The notes below the pieces were generated by a model. The model did no database searches and was not told where the DNA came from. It worked only from the letters and a program-made list of their open reading frames with translations. 55,069 nt of DNA, taken from the NCBI GenBank assembly GCA_017517745.1, contig JAFWYJ010000025.1:1-55069 (forward strand), in the 5' to 3' direction. Positions 19,101 to 26,806 of the stretch are shown one piece after another (the first letter of the stretch is position 1; each line of letters opens with the position of its first letter). Origin of the DNA: Clostridia bacterium (GTDB lineage: Bacteria; Bacillota; Clostridia; Oscillospirales; CAG-272). The translations under genes were made by a program, and so were the position numbers.

Positions 19101-22100
19101 TTTGCGATCCAGATAGATCGCGCCGCCTGCGCTGGTGCTCGTACCGCCCTTCAAATCCAGCGCGGCATTTCCGGTGAACGTGGAATCCTCCACCGTCAGA
19201 AGCGCACCGTTCGCAAAGGAAGCGTCGCCGGCATAGGCAGAGATCGCGCCGCCGAGAAGTCCCTTGTTTTCCTCGAAGGTACAGTTGCCCACGTAAACGA
19301 AGCGGGTAACATTCTCTGCGCTCGAATTGGAAATATAGATCGCACCACCGCGATTGTTGGCGGTATTTTCACGGAAGAGCGTGTTTCTCACCGTCATCTG
19401 ACCATAAGCACAGATCGCGCCACCGCTGCCTCCCGCCGCGTTGCCGATAAACTCGGTCGCTCCGTAAATCACGAAGGCGTTCATGGGAGAAGAATAGATC
19501 GCGGCACCGTGAGACGTGGCAGTGTTGTCCTTGAAAACAACCTTGTCCGTTCCCGCGTTCGACTTGCCGATCAGCAGTCGGCAGGTAGCGACGCTGGGAC
19601 AGTAGATCGCGCCGCCGCTTGCGGAGGCAGAGTTGCCCTCGATCACGGCATTATAGATCGTCACCACGCGGTAGTTATACATCAATCCACCGCGAGCGCC
19701 ATGATTGCCCTTGAAGGTACCGCCCCAGATATAGACGTTGGCACGGTTGAAGATCAGACCGCCGTTGGTGGAAACTCTGCCGGCTTCTCCGAGTTCATCG
19801 GAGATCACGTCGTCTCTGACCGCGTTGTTGAGATACTGACCGCCGTAAATATTGAGAATACCGCTGGAAACGATCGCCATAGAACCGCCGACGCGTCCCG
19901 CGCTGGAGATCAGATATTTTTCATCGTAGACACGCTCGTTTCCTACCTTGAAGCAATTCTGCACCGTGACGTTTTCATAGAGATTCACGATTGCGTTGTA
20001 AGACATGAAGAAGACCGTGCCGTAAACTTCAACCTCCATGCCGTCGCGATTGCCGTCGATGGTCAAAAGGTTCTGTTTGACGGAAAGCGGGTTGCCGAGC
20101 GTCAGCTTGGCGTTCTGTCCGAGAAGGAGCGCGCTGACACCGTCCGCATTCTCGCCGACCACAAAAATGTCGCCGCCGAAATTCTTTGCGCGAGTCAGGG
20201 TTCTCTCGATCGTGGAGAAGATCACGGTCTCACCCGTAATATAGAAGGTACGGTCAAGTTCAAAATCCGCGACCACGCGAATATACTTCGCGCCCGCCAG
20301 GATCGCCGCTTCAAGCTCGTCGGCATTCTTGACGTCCACCGCATCCTTCATGTGCTCGTAGGGTTCGTTGCCGTAGTCCAGATATTTCGGAACCTCAACG
20401 CTCTGCTCCACCACGGTAAGCTTGTTGTAGATCGCCGTCGTCCAATACGCCGCATCATACTCACCCGTGTGGTCGAGATCAACGTATTTATCCTTATCGA
20501 TATAAAGCTTCGCACCCGTGCTGTTACCCCAGATGATGGCGCCGCCATCGGTTGCCGTGTTGCCGGAAACCGCCGCACCGCCGAGTGTCACTGCCGTGCC
20601 TGTGGTGGTGGCGTAGAAGAAGCCGCCCTTGGATGCGACGTTCTGCTTCGCGATCACCGCGTACATCTCCACAAGGCTCTTGCCGGAAACGTATGCCGCA
20701 CCGCCGAAAACGCCCTCGTTGCCCGTGAACGTACAGGAATGCAGAAGCGTTTTGGTGGCGCCGGTGTAGACCGTCAGCGCACCGCCGTTCGCATTGGAAA
20801 CATTGTTTTCAAAAACCGTATTGTAAACGTTCGACGTCGAGCTGTCGTACAGTGCAATCGCACCGCCCGTGCCCGTCGAGCTGTTGCCGCTCAGCGTACT
20901 GTTATACAGATTGAGCGTCGCGCCGCTCACGTACATGAAACCGCCCGATCCCGCCGTGTTTTCGGTGGCGGTAACGTCATTCATCGTTCCGACGGCAGAG
21001 GTGTAAAGATAAACCGCTCCGCCGTTTGTCGTCGCTTGGTTCTGCTTGAACGTCGCCTTGTTCAGATCGACGGTTGCTTCGGAAACAAACACCGCACCGC
21101 CGTATTTCGAGCTGTTCCCTTCCAAATCAAGGTTGCGCATATACGCCTCGGCAGCGTCGCCGACGTAGATGGCACCGCCGTAGGTCGTCGCCGTATTTGC
21201 GACGAACACAGAGTTGGTGATCTCTCCCTCTCTGTCATCCTTACCGTTCTCGGTGAGAAGACAGATCGCACCGCCATACTTGCCCGAGACGTTGCCTTCA
21301 AAGGAAGCATTGTCCACAAACAGACGAAGTGCCGATGCATAGATCGCACCGCCCGACGAAGCGGCGCTGTTCTCGGTAAAGGTCGCGTTCTGAATCGAAA
21401 TATAGTTCTTCGCGTAGATCGCACCACCGGTGCCGCCCGAGACGTTCTTGGTGAACGACACGCGACTTTCCACAAGCTCGTTCACCTCTCCGATATAGGT
21501 GAACGCGCCCGTACTGTTAGGCATGTAGATCGCACCGCCGACCTCGGAGGCATAGTTGTTTTTGATGTCCGCGTTGTAAAGATACATCTTGCGGTAGTTG
21601 AAGAAGACACCGCCAAAGGTTGCGCGGTTGCCGTCAAAGGTACCGCCCCAGACCGACAGCACGCCGAAGTTGTAGATCGCGCCGCCTTGCGTTGCAGTGT
21701 TGTCGGCGTCCGCAACCTCGTTGACACCGTTGGAAACGAAGTTACCACCGTAGATATTCATCTCCGCCTTCGCGGCGACGATCGCCACGGCACCGCCGAC
21801 ACGAGCGGGATAGGATACGCCGTAGGAGCCGTTGGTTTTTTCGTTGCCAACCTTTTTACAGTTTTGAACCGTCAAGCCGGAATAGACGTTCACGGTACCC
21901 TTTTCGGTGATGAAAAGCGCAGAGCCGACAACGTCAACCGTCATGTTTGCCGCGTTACCGTCAATGGTCAGAAGATTTTCTTCCGTCGACGCGGGATCTC
22001 CGAGCGTCAACGTCACATCTCCCTCGCAAAGCACGCCGTTTGCAGACTCGCCGATGACGAAGAGATCACCCGCAAAATCCGCAGCTCTGGTCAGCGTCAC

Positions 22101-24314
22101 AGCCTTGTCGCTGTAAACGGTCACGTCGTTTGCGATGTAGAAGGTACGGTCAAGCGTAAAGCTTTCCTTGATGCAAATCCGTGTCAGGCCCGCTGCCAAC
22201 GCGCGTTCCAGCTCGGCAGAGGTCGTGACGTCGGAAGGAACGAGCGGAACCACCGGGAAAATCTCGGTGCCGTCATAATCGTGATAATTGGGAACCACCA
22301 CGACCTGCTCGATGACGGTCAGCTTGTTGGCGATCGTCGCAGCCCAATAGGCATCGTCCCAATCGTCGGTGACGTCAAGATCGAGATACTTGTATTTGTC
22401 AAGATAAAGATCGGCATTGAGGGTATTACCCCAAATGGTGGGACCGTTGTCCGCAGTATTTCCCGAAACGGTCAAGCCGCCGAGCGTCACCACCGTGCCC
22501 GCAGCCGTCTCGTACATGAAGCCGCCGTAGAGCGCGCTGTTGGATTTTGCGGTGATCGAATACATCTGCACCTGGCTCTTTCCGGAGATGTGAAGCGCAC
22601 CACCGTAGTTCCCTGACGTGTTTCCGTCAAAGGTACAGCTGTGAATGAGGGTTTCGGTACCACTTGTGTAGACAGTGATCGCGCCCGCATTCGTCTTGGC
22701 GACGTTGTCCTCAAAGACAGAACCGTAAATTTTCGTCACGGCAGAGGCATAAAGCGCGAGTACCGCGCTCGCCGCCGTGGAGGTGTTTCTTTGGAATCGG
22801 CTGCCGTAGATCGTCAGCTCCGATTCCGTGCTGTAAAGGAATCCGCCGCTCGCGGAGGAGTTCTCCGCACCCGTCACGCGGTTCAGAACCGCCACGGCGC
22901 CCCCGTAAAGTCCGATCGCGCCGCCCTGCGACGTTCCCTTGTTTCCGGTCAGATTCGACTCGTTGATCTCCAACGCCGCCGAAGTTTTTGCATAGATCGC
23001 ACCACCGTATTTTGCGGTGTTCGCGGTCATGTCGCAATCGGTCAAATATGCGCGGCTCTCCTCCATGTAGAGCGCGCCTCCGTTCGAGGTTGCGCTGTTT
23101 TCCTCAAAGGTGACACCCGTTGCGGTCAGTTCCAGCACGTCATCCTTTCCGTTGGGATCGCGAAGGTAGATGGCACCGCCGCTCGAGGACGCACTGTTTT
23201 TGACAAAATACGAATCCGCAATCGTCATGCGAGGGGTGAGTGCCGCAATTGCACCGCCCGAGGCATCCGTACTGTTTTCCGTGAAGACGGCGTTCTTGAC
23301 CGAAATATAATTTCTTACATAGATCGCACCGCCGTGGCTACCCGCATGGTTCTTGGTGAAAGAAACCGCGCTCTCGGAGATCTCGTTCGGCTCTCCGATG
23401 TAGGTAAACGCGCCCGTACTGTTGGGCATGTAAATCGCGCCGCCCAAGCCGGAAGCATAGTTGTTGCTGATCACGGCACGGTAGAGATACAGCTTGCGGT
23501 AGTTGAAGAATACGCCGCCCTGCGTGGAGCGGTTGCCGTCAAAGGTACCACCGTAAACGTACAGCACGCCGAAGTTGTAGAACGCACCGCCCTGCGTTGC
23601 GGTGTTTTCCGTGTCAGCCGTTTCGTTAACACCGTTGTTTTGATATTTACCGCCGTAAATATTCATCTCGGCGTTTGCCGCAACGATCGCGACCGAACCG
23701 CCGATGCGAACGGGATAGGAGACACCGTAGTCACCGTTCGTCCGCTCGTTTCCGGTCTTCTTGTTGTTTTGGATCGTCACGTTGGCAAAGCTGTCCACAA
23801 TGCCCTGCGCCGTCACGAACAGCACCGATCCGACAACCGGAACAGTCAGCGCGGACGCGTTTCCGTCGATCGTCAAAAGGTCGTTCGCCTGCGACGCGGG
23901 GTTGCCCAACGTCAGCGTGACCTCTTCCTCGCAAAGCGTACCGTCCGCCGCTTCACCCACGACGAACAGATCGCCCGCGAAATCGGCAGCTCTGGTCAGT
24001 GTCACTGCCGTCTCGCTGTAAAGCGCTACGTTCTTCGTGACGTAAAACGTCCGATCAAGCGTAAAGCTCTCCACAATGCGAATGATCTCGACATCGGTGG
24101 CGAGTGCCGCCTCCAATTCATCGGAGGATGCCACGTCTGTGATCGATCCCTCCAATTCTTCAAAGACGTCGGAGATGTTTCCCATGCCGTTTTCCACGTC
24201 CACGTACTCCACGTTCCCCGTGCCGTCGGCAAAGGCAACGATCGGACATGCAGTGAAAACCGTGGCAATGATGAGCATCCACGTACTGATCCGAATGAAT
24301 AATCGTTTTTTCAT
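13125..24314 (-). CDS. Giant secreted protein: beta-helix repeats, PLD-like domain, five LamG-like domains
   Basis: A 3,729-residue exported protein. The signal peptide ends near residue 29 (VAFADG). Residues 59 to about 2145 are a right-handed beta-helix array full of GGAIY/GGALY and SGNTA turns, like polymorphic outer-membrane/pectate-lyase-like adhesins. It is built as three blocks of about 635, 632 and 800 residues, each opening with an ELEAA...FTLDRTFY module and closing with IWGN...YNKLTV. Residues 2190-2600 resemble a phospholipase-D fold: HTKLCAVSHYLD, then TSSSNLDG. Two Cys-rich zinc-ribbon-like pairs (CECCG, CLLCG) follow. Five LamG-like domains start near 2769, 2952, 3145, 3330 and 3569 (each PxTFEA or PLTIEA, ending IYSxxLF). 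No LPXTG, SLH or dockerin is seen, so anchoring is unknown. It has its own promoter and terminator. Confidence 0.88.
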   Translation of the reverse strand: MKKRLFIRISTWMLIIATVFTACPIVAFADGTGNVEYVDVENGMGNISDVFEELEGSITDVASSDELEAALATDVEIIRIVESFTLDRTFYVTKNVALYSETAVTLTRAADFAGDLFVVGEAADGTLCEEEVTLTLGNPASQANDLLTIDGNASALTVPVVGSVLFVTAQGIVDSFANVTIQNNKKTGNERTNGDYGVSYPVRIGGSVAIVAANAEMNIYGGKYQNNGVNETADTENTATQGGAFYNFGVLYVYGGTFDGNRSTQGGVFFNYRKLYLYRAVISNNYASGLGGAIYMPNSTGAFTYIGEPNEISESAVSFTKNHAGSHGGAIYVRNYISVKNAVFTENSTDASGGAIAALTPRMTIADSYFVKNSASSSGGAIYLRDPNGKDDVLELTATGVTFEENSATSNGGALYMEESRAYLTDCDMTANTAKYGGAIYAKTSAALEINESNLTGNKGTSQGGAIGLYGGAVAVLNRVTGAENSSASGGFLYSTESELTIYGSRFQRNTSTAASAVLALYASAVTKIYGSVFEDNVAKTNAGAITVYTSGTETLIHSCTFDGNTSGNYGGALHISGKSQVQMYSITAKSNSALYGGFMYETAAGTVVTLGGLTVSGNTADNGPTIWGNTLNADLYLDKYKYLDLDVTDDWDDAYWAATIANKLTVIEQVVVVPNYHDYDGTEIFPVVPLVPSDVTTSAELERALAAGLTRICIKESFTLDRTFYIANDVTVYSDKAVTLTRAADFAGDLFVIGESANGVLCEGDVTLTLGDPASTEENLLTIDGNAANMTVDVVGSALFITEKGTVNVYSGLTVQNCKKVGNEKTNGSYGVSYPARVGGAVAIVAAKAEMNIYGGNFVSNGVNEVADADNTATQGGAIYNFGVLSVWGGTFDGNRATFGGVFFNYRKMYLYNADIKNNYASEVGGAIYMPNSTGAFTYIGEVNELVESRVSFTKNVSGGTGGAIYAKNYISIQNATFTENSAASSGGAIYASALRLFVDNASFEGNVSGKYGGAICLLTENGKDDREGEITNSVFVANTATTYGGAIYVGDAAEAYMRNLDLEGNSSKYGGAVFVSEATVDLNKATFKQNQATTNGGAVYLYTSAVGTMNDVTATENTAGSGGFMYVSGATLNLYNSTLSGNSSTGTGGAIALYDSSTSNVYNTVFENNVSNANGGALTVYTGATKTLLHSCTFTGNEGVFGGAAYVSGKSLVEMYAVIAKQNVASKGGFFYATTTGTAVTLGGAAVSGNTATDGGAIIWGNSTGAKLYIDKDKYVDLDHTGEYDAAYWTTAIYNKLTVVEQSVEVPKYLDYGNEPYEHMKDAVDVKNADELEAAILAGAKYIRVVADFELDRTFYITGETVIFSTIERTLTRAKNFGGDIFVVGENADGVSALLLGQNAKLTLGNPLSVKQNLLTIDGNRDGMEVEVYGTVFFMSYNAIVNLYENVTVQNCFKVGNERVYDEKYLISSAGRVGGSMAIVSSGILNIYGGQYLNNAVRDDVISDELGEAGRVSTNGGLIFNRANVYIWGGTFKGNHGARGGLMYNYRVVTIYNAVIEGNSASASGGAIYCPSVATCRLLIGKSNAGTDKVVFKDNTATSHGAAIYSSPMNAFVIYGATEFIGNAAGGSGGAICAYGQMTVRNTLFRENTANNRGGAIYISNSSAENVTRFVYVGNCTFEENKGLLGGAISAYAGDASFANGALLTVEDSTFTGNAALDLKGGTSTSAGGAIYLDRKSELTVNNSTFTSNASNGEAGAIYASGMSKVTVSDSTITGSTALKAGGAISARSVYFDIVNSTITNSSSATNGGAIYVSYVSAYDMNTKLTVKDSEISGNVAGGIGGAIYATKRTIENDHLVMDIRNTEISNNVAEDAAGAIYTAPGLQAYMKDITVSENQAEAEGGAFYVNGSILEIDGATIEKNTTTAGQGGAFHIKGTATVTLNQITATENSSKGAGGFLYVIEATLKIYNSTIKNHYTPGTGGAMAIYDLAQTSVYNTVFEGNRSDSTGGAVTVYTGETNTLLHSCTFTGNTASSGGAIYASGKSQVEIYAVTATQNSATKGGFLYETTTGTNVTLSGVTVSGNTATEGGAIIWGNSTGAKLFINKSNYVDTENATPDDAYWSEAIYNKLTVSEVTTAVPTYKDYAEKPDPVVPTTPQKDPVPVAPIFELAQKSSDESINSTYDKFPKLDNSSNFMSRNETYFENVNGTTVTVDSFVYPTYGIADNINVGQGLMIYQAMCYKKANPDEEVYIDIASYRFSVQAAVNINRNSRYFGYMRQLSGVDYDEYGFVRIAYLLICAAKMGIHVNVIGQIDAYPMTAGERTFEEYFTTQLGDPCDPAYVENGVVSDYLEFNHCLWPLAEKGGTDMMHTKLCAVSHYLDMNGNVGRNAVWTSSSNLDGIRSRGDNANWKLQTATIVSNHEEIYRTSVNYLRLLAEYRQQEQIYEFQDLVNRRNTEQAALILAGRGDEIPADEQIIYLGTENDDVFELYFTPMGGGLLEWDEIQNPYCKYLRKLYNSEDYITFAWNAAEYNSSYDLGQRIEEMLIAAFHNNRNPKNMVYGIMEFFDSTPFDDLVVGVDIGYKSFNELPFGEVHNKDIHMSYVENGQRYYVSILNSMNQHGGSMYYQSNFALVIKEKTCSEDSVFSTVTRYCVPCELAPHSFGEEIYTEEVTDTEHGSRYRVCECCGEREIVEVLHKESEWIVLREAVPGVNGLRYKKCLLCGDTVVTEELIAEELTSESISKNTGLNPTQNLIHRLNGALSETPHTFEAIVLLPKTEDDRGGIIFSNNRSGGEVISFELYTRGRVRLYYTNGGKTVDCVFDTDVRSTEPVHIAVTMDENNVATLYVNGEKKESRQFVTALPDSPDGYVIGGDFRDGNTQYFKGTIYSINLFGDARTAEEIRTDAKYVPTNAEGLVFSRCFNKTEESNASTLIGSTFDPAKLHTVDGVDVTPHTFEALIHVKGENSDRLGSIFSNYGKDPQNAISLEIYTKGRVRLFVNNNGVKSDCVFDANVISSKPVHVTVTVEGKEASLYVNGVFSQTLMLNTELPETDVAFVMGGDHRAANANYFRGTIYSLHAFEDVRTAIEIAEDAQSAVPADVDGLLVSKIFRKEIKQVGSAVAGEHLAGATFTAGKVNVIEGVEEMPHTFEALVQVNGSSSSRFGALISNYATNTKNAISIEIFTGGKVRLFTINNGVRSDCIFDQSILSDNPVHIAITVKGLEASLYINGEFSQTLTMAVELPEMTEALAMGGDYRDDNAQFFKGKIYAINLFSDVRSAKEIVRDVAAVAPDTADLLYSAYSYGENEMTPMYGQKFTDQLMGKTVCTLDATPLTIEAVISLPKNYGGRAGVIVGNYHSVKNPISLEIYTNGHVRFYYVNGDTTVDIFFATDVRTGGPVHIAVTVDGTLASLYVDGVLAEQKTVAKPLPESCTDFTVGGDGRVGNPQYFKGTIYSVSLFSGVRSAQEIRTDMLGVCADEALYTATYFRREALKMSAEDIHRHVQSVVDRLPGENGGVGLMHDYCADCGKDLRYAEFSADGKTNEIYDAAVGAMKQDVIQKIDKNFAATPKTFEFLLRLNPNISSRAGVLLGNYDGSSADQLNIEVYTDGKLRLYYKVNGVAYTELFETDIRSEKLMHVALAIDGLEARLYVNGALVETRTLSAAIPQKVSGLCIGGDNRSGEPQCFAGELYSVHLFDDARTEAEIGLDMIGVTSTEDGLLFAKNRMPEDR
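18000..24130 (-). repeat. Three tandem ~1.9-kb coding repeats in the giant gene
   Basis: The opening module (ELEAA-type helix plus LDRTFY strand) recurs at 24122, 22217 and 20321 on the plus-strand scale, spacings of about 1905 and 1896 bases. The closing module (IWGN, then YNKLTV or ANKLTV) repeats at matching distances, and the third block has about 0.5 kb of extra helix turns. The spacing points to block duplication, with later divergence in the third copy. Confidence 0.75.
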
Positions 24315-24388
24315 TTTCTTGTTCCCTTTCTCGTTTTTTGAGACGCTGTCGGCACCGCGTTTCGGAATCGCGACGCGCCTTAATTTTG

Positions 24389-24417
24389 ATTATATCATAT
24401 TATAGGAAGAATGTAAA
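24389..24417 (-). promoter_or_regulatory. Sigma-A promoter of the giant gene
   Basis: TTTACA, 17 bases, TATAAT on the minus strand, about 75 bases before the start codon. A second TATAAT lies 8 bases upstream of this -10 and gives a worse spacing. Confidence 0.65.
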
Positions 24418-24518
24418 GAAAAATCGTCAAAATTTGTATGATTTTGTCGCAACAGGAGCCTTTTTCAAGGAGTTGAAGAAAAATTTTTAATATTTTGTTT
24501 GTATTTTGTCAAAAGATA

Positions 24519-24547
24519 TTGCAATTCGGCGTCAATTGTGCTATAAT
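24519..24547 (+). promoter_or_regulatory. Sigma-A promoter of the HexNAc salvage pair
   Basis: TTGCAA, 17 bases, TATAAT, about 87 bases before the kinase start. Together with the divergent promoter of the giant gene it explains most of this 319-base gap; the rest is AT-rich with no other feature seen. Confidence 0.75.
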
Positions 24548-24633
24548 AAATAGGAATAGTGTCTGTTATATCCGAGGGAAAGCCCTCTGATTCCCCCCAA
24601 AATTATAAAAAGTAACGGAGGCGGCATCAAACT

Positions 24634-25788
24634 ATGAACGATGTAAAAAACGTGATCAATCAGTTTGTCATTCACGGTGACATCACCAGCATTGAGCAGA
24701 TCAATAAGGGGTATATCAACTCCACGTACAGGGTGGAAACCTTTTCCAAAAACAAGCACGTCCACAAATATCTCCTTCAGCGAATCAACACCAACGTCTT
24801 CCCCGACGTGGCGGCGCTGATCAACAACTTCCAGCTGACCACGGAGCATTTGCGCGACCGTTTGGAGATGCCGGGATACCACAGATGCGGATCGGTTCAG
24901 CTGCTTCGCAGCACCAAGGACTGCAAACTGTACTATGCGGACGAGTCCGGCGCGTGGCGTCTGATGTCTTACTTTGACAACGTATATTCGCTGGATATTC
25001 CCGACACCCCCGAGGTGTTCTACTACGCCGGAGTTTCCTTCGGCCGCTTCATGAAGGCAATGAGCTCGCTCGACGCTTCCAAAATCAAGGAAGTGATCCC
25101 GAATTTCCACAACACAAAAAGCCGCTATCTCGACCTGGAGGCATCCATCACCCGCAATGCGGCAGGACGCGTCGCAGAGGTCGCAAGCGAAATCGCCTTC
25201 ATCCGCGCCCGTTCCGATCTTTTCGGAAAGATCTCGGAGGCATTGGAAAGCGGAAAAATCCCGACGAGAATCTGTCATAACGACTGCAATCTGAACAACA
25301 TCTTGTTCGACAAAGACACCCATCTGCCCGTTGCCATCATCGACCTGGACACCGTCATGCCCTCGTCTCCCCTGTATGATTTCGGTGACAGCATGAGAAT
25401 CGGCACCAACACCGCCAAGGATGACGAGAAGGACCTGACCAAGGTCTCCTGCAACCTCGAGCTTTATGAAAAATATGCTCAAGGCTATCTCGAGGCATGC
25501 GGCGATATCCTGACCAAGGAAGAATTGGAGCTGCTCCCGTATGCATCTCTGATCATCACGGCAGAGGACGGAATCCGATTCCTGATGGATCACATCGACG
25601 GCGATACCTACTATCGCATCTCTTATCCCGGACAGAACCTCGACCGTTCGCGCACCCAGCTCAAGCTCTTCGAGGACATGGAGAAGAAGCTGCCCGAGAT
25701 CAGAAAAATTCTGCAAAAAATTTATGACAACCTCGGACTGGATGCAAACGTCCTGTCGGAGAACAAAAATATGGAAGTAGGAGTATAA
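24634..25788 (+). CDS. nahK: NahK-like N-acetylhexosamine 1-kinase (APH fold)
   Basis: A 384-residue cytoplasmic kinase of the aminoglycoside-phosphotransferase fold. It resembles bifidobacterial NahK/LnpB along its length: NKGYINSTYRVET near the start, LLQRINTNVFPDV, Brenner motif HNDCNLNN with His215/Asp217, metal-site DLDT near Asp237/Asp239, and YDFGDSMRIGTNTA. NahK phosphorylates GlcNAc or GalNAc at C1. The start follows GGAGG at a rather long 12 bases. The next gene, a GlmU-like nucleotidyltransferase, begins 8 bases after its stop, and its ribosome site lies within the end of this gene. Homoserine kinase-like or choline kinase-like activity is less likely given the NVFPDV and DLDTVMP matches. 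Confidence 0.82.
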   Translation: MNDVKNVINQFVIHGDITSIEQINKGYINSTYRVETFSKNKHVHKYLLQRINTNVFPDVAALINNFQLTTEHLRDRLEMPGYHRCGSVQLLRSTKDCKLYYADESGAWRLMSYFDNVYSLDIPDTPEVFYYAGVSFGRFMKAMSSLDASKIKEVIPNFHNTKSRYLDLEASITRNAAGRVAEVASEIAFIRARSDLFGKISEALESGKIPTRICHNDCNLNNILFDKDTHLPVAIIDLDTVMPSSPLYDFGDSMRIGTNTAKDDEKDLTKVSCNLELYEKYAQGYLEACGDILTKEELELLPYASLIITAEDGIRFLMDHIDGDTYYRISYPGQNLDRSRTQLKLFEDMEKKLPEIRKILQKIYDNLGLDANVLSENKNMEVGV

Positions 25789-25795
25789 AAAACAT

Positions 25796-26551
25796 ATGAA
25801 AGCAATCAGAGCCATTATACCGGCTGCCGGAAAAGGAAGCCGCCTGCAAAAAATCAGCGGAGATCTTCCCAAGGCAATGTTCCCGGTCAAAAACAAACCG
25901 ATGCTGGAATTCGTTTTGGAGAATATTTCCTTCATTGATGAAAAAGAGATTTACATCGTGGTGGGATATGCCAAGGAAAAGATCCTGGAGCACTTTGGCG
26001 ATCGCTATCACTACGTCGAGCAAAAGCAACAGCTTGGCACCGGACACGCCGTGATGGAGTGCGCCGATCATTTCGTCGATTTCGACGGCAGTGTTTTGAT
26101 CGCTTTCGGTGACATGCCGCTGTTCCGCCGCGACGAGATGGAGGCAATGTGCCGTCAGCATGAGGAAAGCGGCGCGGATTGCACCATGATGACCGCCGAA
26201 AACGATTCGCTGAAGCTTTGGGCGCGCGTCATCCGCGACGAAAACGGACGCTTCTCGCGCATCGTCGAGGGCAAGGATTGCACCCCCGAACAGGCAGCCA
26301 TCAAGGAGCTGTTCTCGGGCGTCATGGTCTTCAACAGCAAGTCGCTCTTTGCTCTGCTTCCCGAATTGGGTTGCTCCAACGTGCAAAAGGAATACTACAT
26401 CACCGAGGTGCCCGAGCTCATGGTGAAGCACGGCATGAAGGTGGAAACCTATTTCATCAAAGACGGAGATGATCTTCGCGGCATCAACACCCCCGAGGAT
26501 CTGGAAATGTGCGAGCGCATTTTGACGAAACGCCTTGCCGAAAAGGCTTGA
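25796..26551 (+). CDS. GlmU-like sugar-1-phosphate nucleotidyltransferase, probably UDP-HexNAc pyrophosphorylase
   Basis: A 251-residue cytoplasmic enzyme equal to the N-terminal uridylyltransferase half of GlmU, without the left-handed beta-helix acetyltransferase half. IIPAAGKGSRLQ and the following Lys-Ala (DLPKAMFPV) form the nucleotide-binding signature; QQLGTGHAVMEC matches the UTP/GlcNAc pocket; FGDMPLF carries the metal Asp; SGVMVFNSKSLF and KEYYITEVPELM follow GlmU order. Coupled to the NahK-like kinase, it would turn HexNAc-1-phosphate and UTP into UDP-HexNAc. Free acetyltransferase activity is excluded by length. The transcript ends at the strong hairpin 12 bases beyond the stop. 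Confidence 0.88.
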   Translation: MKAIRAIIPAAGKGSRLQKISGDLPKAMFPVKNKPMLEFVLENISFIDEKEIYIVVGYAKEKILEHFGDRYHYVEQKQQLGTGHAVMECADHFVDFDGSVLIAFGDMPLFRRDEMEAMCRQHEESGADCTMMTAENDSLKLWARVIRDENGRFSRIVEGKDCTPEQAAIKELFSGVMVFNSKSLFALLPELGCSNVQKEYYITEVPELMVKHGMKVETYFIKDGDDLRGINTPEDLEMCERILTKRLAEKA

Positions 26552-26563
26552 GCCTTTCTCCGT

Positions 26564-26606
26564 CAAAATCCCCCAAATCTTGCGATTTGGGGGATTTTGC
26601 TTTTTG
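26564..26606 (+). terminator. Strong terminator after the salvage pair
   Basis: A perfect 16-bp stem (CAAAATCCCCCAAATC and complement) with a TTGC loop, followed by CTTTTTG. Confidence 0.9.
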
Positions 26607-26701
26607 ATTTTCGATGGACGTTCGAATACGTTCGCCAAGGCAACCGCTCCATTTCGACGATCTCCCCCGCTCATCCCCATTCCCGAGAAAAGCAAAAACG
26701 C

Positions 26702-26730
26702 TTGACAAGCATGGGGGATTTTGGTATAAT
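26702..26730 (+). promoter_or_regulatory. Consensus sigma-A promoter of the dGTPase-like gene
   Basis: TTGACA, 17 bases, TATAAT, a perfect match, 76 bases before the start codon. Confidence 0.88.
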
Positions 26731-26806
26731 GAAAGCAAGCGCTTCCTCGGGAAGAATGCCGCCGTAAAAACGCGCGCAGGCTAAAAAACAGAACACAAGA
26801 GGTTTT

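Noticed and set aside
13092-22616. A 9.5-kb open frame on the plus strand antisense to the giant surface gene
   Set aside because: It is a by-product of biased codon use in the repeated minus-strand gene. It has no ribosome site, signal peptide or recognisable domain, whereas the minus strand has all three, plus promoter and terminator.
24541-25935. A 464-codon minus-strand frame over the NahK-like kinase gene
   Set aside because: Antisense to a kinase with intact motifs and good signals; the frame has no start context and crosses the kinase promoter.
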